A stretch of DNA of 64,000 bases from the NCBI RefSeq assembly GCF_932274485.2, contig NC_065883.2:18412222-18476221 (forward strand). Reading direction: 5' to 3'. This DNA comes from Patella vulgata (taxonomy: Eukaryota; Mollusca; Gastropoda; Patellidae). How positions within the stretch are numbered: the first letter of the stretch is position 1; each line of letters starts with the position of its first letter. This document shows positions 26,101 to 38,300 of the stretch, piece by piece. Made by a program: the position numbers and the translations under genes. Under the pieces are notes generated by a model, which worked only from the letters and a program-made list of their open reading frames with translations, was not told the DNA's origin and searched no databases.

Positions 26101-29100
26101 ATTCAAATAATAGAACAAGGTTTTTTTTTCACAAACATTTTAAAATATTTTAAGTATTTGTGAATATGCCCCAGGTTCACAAAAGCTGCCAGATGTATAA
26201 ATAAAAGAAAAAAAATGAAAATTTATCTTAAATCTTTAAATTAACAATCAAAGCTTGTACAAACAGATTGGCAGACAACGAAATATATGCCCTCAGTAAT
26301 AGCTAAGTCATCCTAACAGTCAATAAAGGTTGCCGAATACTGAATGTTTTGGTAAATGGCGTATTTACAAGATTCTTTAGTATAAATAAAGGACAATAAC
26401 TCTTTAACTAATAATAAGAAAAGGTTGTAATTGTTATTCAAAGTAATAATCAAAACAAAGATAAAAAGTAGATCGTATCATGATTTTTGCTAGAGTGTTC
26501 ACAAGTTTCTAATAATTGAGCAAGGATAACTATAGAAATAATTAACAGAAATTGCCCGTTCACATGATTCTACAATGGTAAGGGCAATAACTTCAGAAGT
26601 TATTTGAATATTCTTTTACGTCTCACTAATGTAATCATATATATATTGTGAAAGGATAGGATGATAAAAGTACATGTAGCTGTTGATGAGTGCTCACAAT
26701 GACTGAAAAAAGGGATGGACATGAGCAATATGTCACATTTGACAAAAATAGTTTTTACTTTCACAATGAATCTGCCGAGTTTACAAAACTTAAATTAAAA
26801 TACAGCTAGATAATACAAGTAGAAAAGAAAAGATATGATGTATAAAATTTTGATGAATATTTAATGCAAAATTGACATAAAACAGTCTTCCATGTTGGCA
26901 AATTTCAACTCATTTCACAAGGGAGTTGGAAAACATGAAATGACCAAATGAAGGTGATTAAAAAGAAGTTAGGAACTTTCAATATACATTTATCATTTAA
27001 ACCAAAGAGGCATGTTCTTTTTTTATTAACAAAATTTGTGATCTACACTTTAATTTTACTACAATGGCATGCAGGTGTAAAAAGACCATACACAGTGATG
27101 AAATAAAAGATTATCTTGACACCAATATAATATCACTTACAGCTTTATTTCCCTTTGTCTGAGCATTTTAAATAAATCAATTCAATTGGTTTAATAATCA
27201 TAATAAAGTCTAAGATATAGTATAGAAACCACCGTTTCCATATTGAATTCTCAGAAATCCATCGTCTTTCATCGAACATTTGACTCTAGATGCCGCTGGA
27301 TAAATTTTATTCTCTTGATATCTGTGCAATAAGTGATGACATGTTTTTGATAAGGTCGGTTTATATTGATATTGATCAATTTTTATATAATTTTAAAGAT
27401 GCATTATGTGAGATTCAGATAAAATTAGATAATGAAAAATGAATATATTGAAAATTAAGTCAGATTACTTTATTCTCAGCAAAGTTATTAATGTTTGAAG
27501 TTTTGATAAGAAATAGTGAATGTAGTCTTGATTGTCAAGTACCATAATAAATGACTTCTGAATTTTCCATTTTAACATTTGATCAAGATATTGCAGACAC
27601 TGTCTAATCCATTTAATATCTCCATCATCCAGTGTTCAAGAGAGTTGACTACAAGTACAAGCTTGTCTAAATAACAATTTGTATAAAATTTCAAGCCAGA
27701 AAAAAACCTGAAATAGGCAGATTTAACTCTTACATAATGCATCTTTAAGGATAAATTTGTCTTATTTTCAAATTGAATCAGCATCAAAGATGTTATAACA
27801 AGAATACTGACAATAAAATCTGAGCCTACCTAACATCTGCCTTGTGATGTTTATAATACTCTAATTCTGCTTGTCTCTGATCTAGTACCATGGACGTCAT
27901 CATTCCTTCAGCCTGATCACACAAGTCTTCTGGTATGGGCGGATTAATGTTCAATGGTTTGCCAAGCCTTAATAAACACTCCGGGCTTGTATGCCCAATA
28001 TAACATAGTAACTAGAATATAACAATTTACATATTCTTAAACCAAGTTTTGGCAAAATGGGTAATGTTCAGTCAAACTTGCAAACCGAACTAAAACAACA
28101 ATTATGAGTGTACTATGGACCATGAACTGAGTATGACATCATCACAGCCATCTAAGTCCGTCAGTCGATGCATCATTGTTTAAGAACTAAGCAACCCAAG
28201 TTTCATGTCCATCGTACATGAATTGTCAGAGTCTTATGCTTTTTTCGAAGAGAGTGGCCACAAGAACAACAAGACGAGTGGAGCTTGGGTACCAGTTCCT
28301 GGAGCAAAAACAACTCAGCATTTGGGTCTAGATTAATTCATTACAACTGAATAGTAATAGTCTTGATTAATAAATATTTCTTATAGATATATATACTATT
28401 CAAAAAAAGTAGGGGATATTTGATTTTGGGGGCATAATACTAAAATATGCAAATGACTACGAAAAAAGTCACTATAGAACCTAACAGAAGAAACATTTCC
28501 AGTTACATGTGACGCCCAAACGCACCAATAGCTACCGCATGGAATGCAGGTGATGCTTGGGATCATCATGGGGGTCCAACCCAAGATTTGCACGACTCTG
28601 ACTTTGAATGTTACAGTCATTGTGGCATTGAATTCCAGGGTATAAACATCAGTTTAATTGTTTTAGTGACCAGAAAACAAATTTTGATATGCGTCGGCTT
28701 ACCCAAAATGAAAGGTTACGTGCCCTTGGCATGCTACAGATCGGCACAACACAGGCGGTTGTGGCGCGGACGATGAATGTTTCTCAGTCTGTCATAAGCA
28801 GGCTATGGTCCAGATACCGTGATACACAATCTGTACAGGACAGACCACGCTCAGGTCGACCAAGGGCGACAACTCAAGCCCAGGATCGATTTATCCGTAC
28901 CTTGGCCTTGAGAAATCGTGTCATCACAGCAAATCAGATCAGCGCTCGTCTTCAAACAGACACTGGTGTGAGAGTGAGTGGCCAGACGATTCGGAATCGA
29001 CTGCATGGGGGTCACCTTCGCGCCCAACGTCCTCGCGTGATCCCTTGTTTGAGAGATCATCACATTCAGGCAAGACGTCGTTGGTGTAGGGATCGTCAAC

Positions 29101-32100
29101 ACTGGGAAAATCGACGCTGGAGCAATGTGATGTTTTCAGATGAGTCAAGGTTCACTGTTGATTTTTTGGACAGACGTAGGAGGGTGTGGCGTCGTCGAAA
29201 CGAGCGCTTCCAAGACGTTAACGTCATCAGACATGATCGATTTGGGGGTGGTTCTGTTATGGTGTGGGGAGGCATCACTGTTGCTGGAAGAAAGGCTTTA
29301 CATGCTGTTGCAGGGCGTGTTACAGGCCAGTACTACCGGGACAACATCTTGGCAGTCCATGTTGTGCCGTTCGCACGACGTCATGGCCGCCGTTTCATCT
29401 TCCAGGATGACAACGCAAGATGTCACAGGGCCAGGATCGTTACAGGTTACCTCCAACAACAGAACATCACCACATTATGTTGGCGAGCACTGAGCCCCGA
29501 CCTCTCCCCGATCGAGCATGTCTGGGACATGCTTGGACAGAGGTTACGTCAACGTCAACAACGTCCTGCCAATGTCCAAGAACTTGCTGCTGTGTTGCAA
29601 CAGGAATGGGACAATCTGGACCAAAATGACCTTAGACGTCTCATTAGGAGTATGCCACGTCGGATCAATGCTTGTTTGGCAAACAGAGGAGGATTTACCC
29701 GTTACTGACTTGGTTGTGATGCTGTGGTAACTTTGCTGTTTGACCCCGGGTATCATTTTACCCTTATAATGGTCAGTCTGTGCCTTACTTAGTCTAACGA
29801 TCATTTGGAATAAATCGATGAATGTGAACTTCATTTCATTTTGTCATTTGTTTCTTCGTCAGTTTCATTAGGTGACTTTAATAACACTTAAAAATCAAAT
29901 ATCCCCTACTTTTTTTGAATAGTATATTACAAATGCTAACATAGTTAAAGTACTTACATCATCTAGATTGTCATCTTCCCCTGTATTCTCAAACATAGGT
30001 AAAATATTCGCGCCACGTTTAACCAAAGGTGCAGGTAAAGCTATGTCAGAATCTTCTTGTATAAGTAATGGTTCAAGTTCTGATTCTGTTGTCTTTCCCA
30101 ACAATAATTGAGCATCTGTTTAAAACAAATAATATATCTTACAATATCCTGTCATGTTAAGTTTGTTCTTAAGGCAAAAATGTAAATGTTCACATTAGAT
30201 GTTTTTCATATATAATTCCATTACCAGCTCTCTCAATCATACTCAGCCATTGTGACTTTAAACAAATTTTGGAGGTCTAGTTGGAATTTAACTCTTATAA
30301 CTAAAGAATATTTTTCATCTAGAATACCTCTTTAGAAAATTCAGTTTTTCGATCATTCTTCAGGAAAGTAGCCATAACTAATAAAATGTGAGGTGCCTAA
30401 AAGTAAATGTTGGCAGAATTCTCAAGATATATCCCATTTAAATATGCAAATGTTTTCTTCCCATTGTCAATCAGATTACCAACATATACCATCAACAATG
30501 GGAGACTGTGTTGCATAATGTGTCACAATGAGGCTAACATTTGCTCGCCAACAGTATAATGAAAACAAGGAGCCGCTGTCACTGGTTTGTCCAAGTTAAG
30601 AGTTAAAGAGCGAGAGAATTGGGTTCAACTTTAATTCGAAACAAACTAGGTCATTTCGGAACTAACATGGTTCAATTCTATATCAATAATTCGCTTGCGC
30701 ATAGTGGTCTTTAACGGTGAGAGGAAATCAGAGGACCCGGAGAAAACCCACAAGGTTGGGCAGGTGACCCGACTCCATGTCACGTACAAGCGGGAAATTT
30801 GAAACCATGCCACTTGACTCAAATACAGACATTATGATCAAATGGTTACACATTAAACATTCGGCCACTCCCCCCCCACCCCCCCGTAAAGAGTTAAAAC
30901 CTTGGAAAAGGGTAAAATGCAAATTATATGCATGTTCACTTACTGTGTAAAGACGAACCCTTTTTACACCAAGGGGGGCTGTACAATACAGAACTTTCCC
31001 AACAAAAGTTTCCACCAACATCTCGAACTATTACACGACATACTGTTTTAGCTGTAGTTAATCCTGCTGTTACTCCACCACCTGGTGCTTCCTGAAAATT
31101 TATACCTTCTGTTTTACAAGACAATTGATTACCAGATATAGCTAACACATGTAAACGATCTCAAACTTAAACAAAAATTATGGGAGATCAGATAAAGAGC
31201 TATAGTTAAAAACTAGATAATGTAAAGGGAATTTGCTGAAAATTTCAGTCAAATTGATCCACGCTGAACCGAGAATTCAGTTATTGAATTTTGGGCCTAG
31301 CCTCGATCATTATTACTAAAGTCGGTATGATAAAAAACATAGTCTTAATTATCCATTTCTTGATTTAATCATGAATGAGCGTAGAGCAGTAGATTGGATC
31401 CTAATCCAGTAAATATCGCAGGCTAGCGATGGCATTGAAAGTTGATTATGGTCTGGAGAAATAAATTAATGTCTAAGTAATAATTTAGAGAACATTTCAC
31501 ACCTAAAGAAAGACCTGCAATAGGCAGATTTAGCTCTTGCACAATGTATCTTTAAGGGATGAATCATGTATACATTATAAATCTACATACTTCAAATTCA
31601 ATGTATAATCTCAGACTTGCCTCCATTGTCTTAGTAAATCCCCAGTCAGTAGAAACAGAGTCGTCCATCAGAGAATAATTTTACAATGTTTGGAAATGGT
31701 AGGCTACAAAAAGTCCCAATGTAGCAAGCGATTTCTTAAACAGCAAAATCTGTTCTTTGTATTGTATGTACATTGTATGTATTTTGACTATGAAGAGCAC
31801 CCTGGAGCAGCTTGTTAGCTGGAGCACTCAGCGCTATACAAATTTATTATTATTATTATTATTATTAAGTCTTTCATTAATAAGCCACACCTCAGGTCAA
31901 TAAATTTACTAAAAGAGGTAAGTCACCAATTTATTGTTTCACACAAAACTTCATATAAATCATATCTACATTACCTTTGCTGGAAGTTCCACAAAAGAGA
32001 CCAAACAACGACGATTTAAAACAAAAAACTGAAAAGAAAGACAATAGATCTAGTAAGTTAAAGTAATACAGAACGGATACTCTTGTACTAGGCTTATAAA

Positions 32101-32279
32101 ATTAGCTGATTGTTGGCAAATATTAAGTTCATTTCACACTTATTCAAATGAATATTAAAGAATCAGAATTTGTGTAAGCAGAAAAAATGGATTATTCCAT
32201 TTGGTGGTGCAGTGACATTTCATACCACATGCCCATGAGAATATATCCTATGCGGCTGCCATCCTAATCACAGGAAGGC

Positions 32280-32318
<39 letters not shown>

Positions 32319-35300
32319 TTTAACGGTCCACTCAACACAAACAAGGTCATTTCGGGACTAAAACATGGTTCAATTTCCATAATTCGCATGCTCATAGGGG
32401 TCTTTAGCAGTGGGGGGAAACCGGAGGACCTGGAGAAACTCAAGAGGTTGGACAGGCAACCCTACTCCTTGTCATGTACAACTGGGGAATCGAAACCAGC
32501 CCAGATGACTCAATAACAGACCTTACGATACAGAGCGCACATGCTAACCATTCGGCCATCCAACGCTCCATGAATTAAGGAATCAATGTATTATCATGGA
32601 GTTGCAAACTGAACCTCCTAGTATTTACCAGAAGCAAATTTAAAGAACAGGCATACGATCTACAGTTTTAATAACTACCTAAAATCCAAAAATTTTGGGT
32701 TTCTTTTACTACACAAGAATATTGAATATAGATAGCCTGTCTGACTAATTCTTGCTTTTAATTCTATCACAGAATTCATGAAATACACTACTACAGTTAT
32801 TTAATTATATGTTAAAAATAATTTACCTGTACATTTGCAGCAGAAAAGATATCAGGTTTTAAATCTTCATCTAAATAATCTGGTATATCGTGCTGTTCTT
32901 GTACTAATGTATTAAGACGTGCTGGACCAGATCCCATAGGAAAATGACATAGATGGTTTACAAGATGTTTCATTAACTGAAATAAATTAAATATTTGGCT
33001 ACATTTGAAAGATTTCCACTCAAATTGCTTGTCACATCCAGATTTTCCGACGTGGTTTCCCCATGTCAGTGGTGCAGAACGGAGGGCCTGACAAGGACAG
33101 CTGTCTAGTCCTTCGGATGAGATGAAAAACCGAGCTCCCGTGTATATATTGGAATGCACGTAAAAGATCCCCTGGCAGTTGGAATTTGATATAAGAGTAG
33201 GTGATAGTGCCGCTGCTCAGGCAAAATTTCCCTCATAGCACACTGTATGGCATATGCCCGTCTTCATTAGCCCAGTATAGGAGCAGAACAGTAGGACCCC
33301 ATTTCATTTCATTTTCATTTCTCAAATTGCTTGTCACTCTCCTTAACCATTTGGTATTGATATGAAGAAACTATACATCAATTACCATCAAAGTTATCAT
33401 GTTCCAAAGGGTTGACAACTAAAATAGCTCATCTCTCATCAGTAAATATGTACATCCACCTAATGAACATCTACATAAGGGGTGTCAAACTCATTTTGAT
33501 TCAGGGACCACATGAACTAAAATTTTTACATCAAGTGGGCCAGAGATATACAAAAATATGAAGATAAAACAAAACTAGACTGGTTTCCAAATTGCCAAGA
33601 AATAATATTGAACACAATATTCTCTTGTATTACATACAACTAAGATATGTCTATGACATACAGTACGAGTTTTACTGAAACCAGAAAACAATAATAAATG
33701 ATTTCCACTGCTAGTTTCTAAGAATTATCGACACATCAATTTGTTGAAATTTGTGCATGGGTCACATGTTTGACACCCAAGATCTACACCAAGTTTGAAC
33801 ATTCTTCCTCAATTAGAAGCAGACTTATTGTGTTCAGAGCCATGTGCCTGACAGATGGTTGGCCAGCAGGCAAATCCAAGATAAAAGTCCCCTCTTTACT
33901 CTGAAAGTCTGAGTGCCAATTAGCTCTTAATAGACTTACTGTTCTTGCTGCCAATTTAACAATATCTGTTTCAGGTTTACAAGGAGGATCGAACACATTT
34001 GGTGCTTCAGGCAGATTAGTTACATCTTCTAATATACTCTCTGATGTGTGAGATTTAGGAGAACTATTAACAACTGCTGGATTGTTGTCTGTGACGTTGC
34101 TGAAATCTGAATCCTGCATGAAATCAGAGAGTGAGTTAGCACTGCGAGGTAAAGAGGTAGTACTATGGCCTGTCACAGCTGAGTGAAGAACCTGAAATAA
34201 TGTAAAAGTAATCAATTATAGTTTTTGCATATTAAGCAAATAAAACAAACATATCTTTTATTTTCTAATCAATGTTTCCCTGAAAAATAGGCAACTGGTT
34301 TTTCAACAGAATCTGGTTTTCTCTAGCAACGCACAAGTCTTTATAAATGTAAACGTAAACAGGGGGATAATTCTGCAATATGCAATTGAAAATTATGAAT
34401 TATTTTAGGGGGTCTTCCTTATAACCCAAATTGGTAAATTCTGACCAAACAAAGGTAACAAGAATATTTGTCAACATTAAATATGGGCAAATAAAAATAA
34501 CCCATACCCTGAAGACTTTATATAAACAGCTACGATCTGTATCAGTAGTCTCCATTAACAAGTATACAGGTATTTTCATACACCATTCAACCAGGCTGAA
34601 CATCATCAGAACAATCAACTATAATACAAGTCAAAAATAGAATTTTATACATTCTAAGATCCTTTCCCTTTTATCATCAGTTGTTACAACTATAACATAA
34701 CATAAAGCATCCTAATTTGCTACCGTAATTAAAGATATGTTATCTATTTGCCCACAAAATATATTTTCATTTGAGTGTATATTTCTATGCACAATAAACC
34801 AACAAAAAATTAAAACATTTTAATTATTATAGATTGTCAACCAAATGTCAGCACAAGCTGTTGTCCCTTGTTGCCTAGTGATGTGAGCTCTTGTTAACAT
34901 GCTCATCCACTTTTCTTTGTAAAAATAGACTGATGTGTTATTCGTATTTTACTTTGTAGTTCTGAATATATTTTCCTATCAATGGTTACATATTTAGAAA
35001 TATATCTGTAAGAGTGAACACAATTTGCATTTATTGTTATGCATGGTTGAGGCTTGATAATGCAGTCTTATAAAAAAGAAAAAAAACTATTTTAATGCCA
35101 TTGATAAGTAGAAAATTAACGCAAAACATAATTTAGCTGTATGTACCCTTTTCTCCTCTTCTTGTGAAGAACTCTCCTGTGTAGAAATTAAACTTGATAT
35201 AGTAGATATTATCACCTGTAGAAAAACACAAAATCATTTCATTTAAACAAATACACAATTTACCTCTAACATTATTAAACAGAAATTCTTGATCTGAAAT

Positions 35301-38300
35301 GTCTTTACATAATGTGATATTATGGATTCACTAACCCTTTAAAATACTGACTGAGTGTTACCACAGAGCCAGGGTGGCTAAAAGGGTAAGATGCTGGCTC
35401 GCTAGAATGGAGGTTGAGTGTTTGATCCCTGTATTGGCTTGAGAAAGTTTATTAAGATTTTCCGGTGTGGTTTCCCATTATCAGTGGCGCAGGATGAAGA
35501 CCTGACAATTACAGCTGTCTTGTCATTAGGACGGAACGAAAAATGATGTCCCGTGTATACATTGGCATGCACGTAAAAGATCCCTTGGCAGTTGGAATTC
35601 AATATAAGTGTAGGCAATAGTGCTGCTGACCAGGCAAAATTTCCCTTTTAGTACCCTGTATGTCGTATGCCCATCTTTAATAGCCCAGTCAGATCAGAAC
35701 AGTATGTCGTTATAATCCATTTCATTTCTTTTCATTTCATGTGTTACCACTGACATAGTAATACTGCTAGATTGATAAATGTCTCAATGTTAAAATAGAA
35801 ATGTATATAAGAGATCAATTCACGAAGGTGTCCAAAAGACTATTGAAGTCCTATAATATAATCCAGGTTTGAACAACTGGGTTGAAAGGGTTAATGAAAA
35901 CTTACCTCTACAATCTTTTTAGGTAAATACGTATGATAAGTGAGCAGTTTATCTGTATGATCACACAATAACATCAACATGTCTGATGCTACTTTTGCCA
36001 CTTTGCGGTTTACACACTAAATAATACAAAATAGAAAGATATATTCATAATAGATTCATTGCATAAGCAATACATTTTATTCTAACAATCCAATAAATTG
36101 AAACTAAGTCACAATAAAATTATCCTTTTTATAACTAAATTTTTAAATCTCGCAGGTGTTCTAATCCATTTAAATCTTGGCCATCCGATGATCTAGAGAG
36201 GTGTTTATAGGCTTGTGATGTGAATAAATGTCTAAATAATAACTTATATAACATTTGAAGTCAAAATAAAGACCATCAATTGGCAGATTTAGCTTTAATT
36301 AATGGCCATCTTTCAAAACCAGCCTTCTACAGTCATTACAGAAAAACATGTATAAAGTTCTGATATTTTCTGTCAAAGCTATTTTTTTTTTAATCTTTAA
36401 AAAGGGATACCTTTAAAGCTGCCAAAAGGATGTCTATACCATCTTTGATTTTAGGGTGAAGAGTTCCATGTGTGAGCTCTTCATATAAAAAGATACCAAT
36501 ACTACTAACAGCTACACATCTGAAGTAAAACAAAATATAATGCATAGATAAAAAATTGGAAGTCAATGACAGCAGCATAATATTCACTGTAATTATTTGA
36601 AAGGGAAGTCTAAAGAAGATACAACAGATACAAAATCAGTAACACAAAATCACCCCATGGTATAATTTGGACAAATCTATCCACTGCACAAAAGGTAAGT
36701 CCTTACAGTGGCAAAATAAAGTGAAAAATTAAAAATGAAAAGACAATAAAATAAAATGAAACAAAGACTGTATACAGTCTATTTTATTTCTTGCATTTGA
36801 CAAATTTAATTGACATTGAATATTTACCTAGCCAGACCAGCTGGCTCTCGTTTTCCTGCTACTAGTAATGAATCAATGATATGGTTCTGAAAACAGATTA
36901 AATGTATATTCAAAATAAGTGAATGTTTTCCTAAGATTAAATGGCAATAACTGAAGTTAGAATTGATTATTTGTATAATATATGGATCAAAATGCTTTTG
37001 AAAGAGGTTTACACAGGTTTGTTTTGATTTCCTACTGCCATCTTAGACAATTAAAGTAATAATAAATCTGTTATCTTTTTGTACAAGCCCGCCCGTTTAA
37101 TGTAATTTCTTTCATACACGAATGGCTTAATTAAGCAACAACAATTCTTTAAATTAAAATAGTAAATACTTTTGACTCTTTCTGATATAAATAAATAACC
37201 TATAGGCTAGCTATGCCTTCAACCAATCCAGAATTGTTTAACAAGTTGTTATTATTATACCAGTCCGATACCCAGCTCCATTCTTACACTCTTTCCCGCT
37301 AGTTTACATCATCCATTACTATTATTAAACTTAATTACCACAATAAACAGAGTTACCTCCCGTTAACCGTTAATTGCAGTAAAACAGTTTAGCTGCAGCA
37401 CAGATTTTTGGCTGTGCATTAACTAATAAATTATATTGAAATTCATAAATCATGGCCTGAAACATTCACAGGGTCATGCTGGTTAATTTAGGCCCACATA
37501 TTTCGGGGTGGATTGCTGCTATGAAACGTGATGGCTGAACATATACTATTCAAAAAAAGTAGGGGATATTTGATTTTTAAGTGTTATTAAAGTCACCTAA
37601 TGAAACTGACGAAGAAACAAATGACAAAATGAAATGAAGTTCACATTCATCGATTTATTCCAAATGATCGTTAGACTAAGTAAGGCACAGACTGACCATT
37701 ATAAGGGTAAAATGATACCCGGGGTCAAACAGCAAAGTTACCACAGCATCACAACCAAGTCAGTAACGGGTAAATCCTCCTCTGTTTGCCAAACAAGCAT
37801 TGATCCGACGTGGCATACTCCTAATGAGACGTCTAAGGTCATTTTGGTCCAGATTGTCCCATTCCTGTTGCAACGCAGCAGCAAGTTCTTGGACATTGGC
37901 AGGACGTTGTTGACGTTGACGTAACCTCTGTCCAAGCATGTCCCAGACATGCTCGATGGGGGAGAGGTCAGGACTCAGTGCTGGCCAAGGTAATGTGGTG
38001 ATGTTCTGTTGTTGGAGGTAACCTGTAACGATCCTGGCCCTGTGACATCTTGCGTTGTCATCCTGGAAGATGAAACGGCGGCCATGACGTCGTGCGAACG
38101 GCACAACATGGACTGCCAAGATGTTGTCCCGGTAGTACTGGCCTGTAACACGCCCTGCAACAACATGTAAAGCCGTTCTTCCAGCAACAGTGATGCCTCC
38201 CCACACCATAACAGAACCACCCCCAAATCGATCATGTCTGATGACGTTAACGTCTTGGAAGCGCTCGTTTCGACGACGCCACACCCTCCTACGTCTGTCC

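Noticed and set aside
29140-29493. 117-codon frame beside the Tc1 transposase
   Set aside because: Same strand but a shadow frame of the transposase; repeated in the second copy for the same reason.
32812-33159. 115-codon minus-strand frame as one protein
   Set aside because: It joins exon w30 to intronic sequence and an antisense SINE; the splice acceptor at 32977-32978 separates them.
33795-33939. Extension of exon w29 past IVKLAART
   Set aside because: The frame stays open, but GTAAGT and the exact continuation in w30 (HLVNHL) show that this part is intron.
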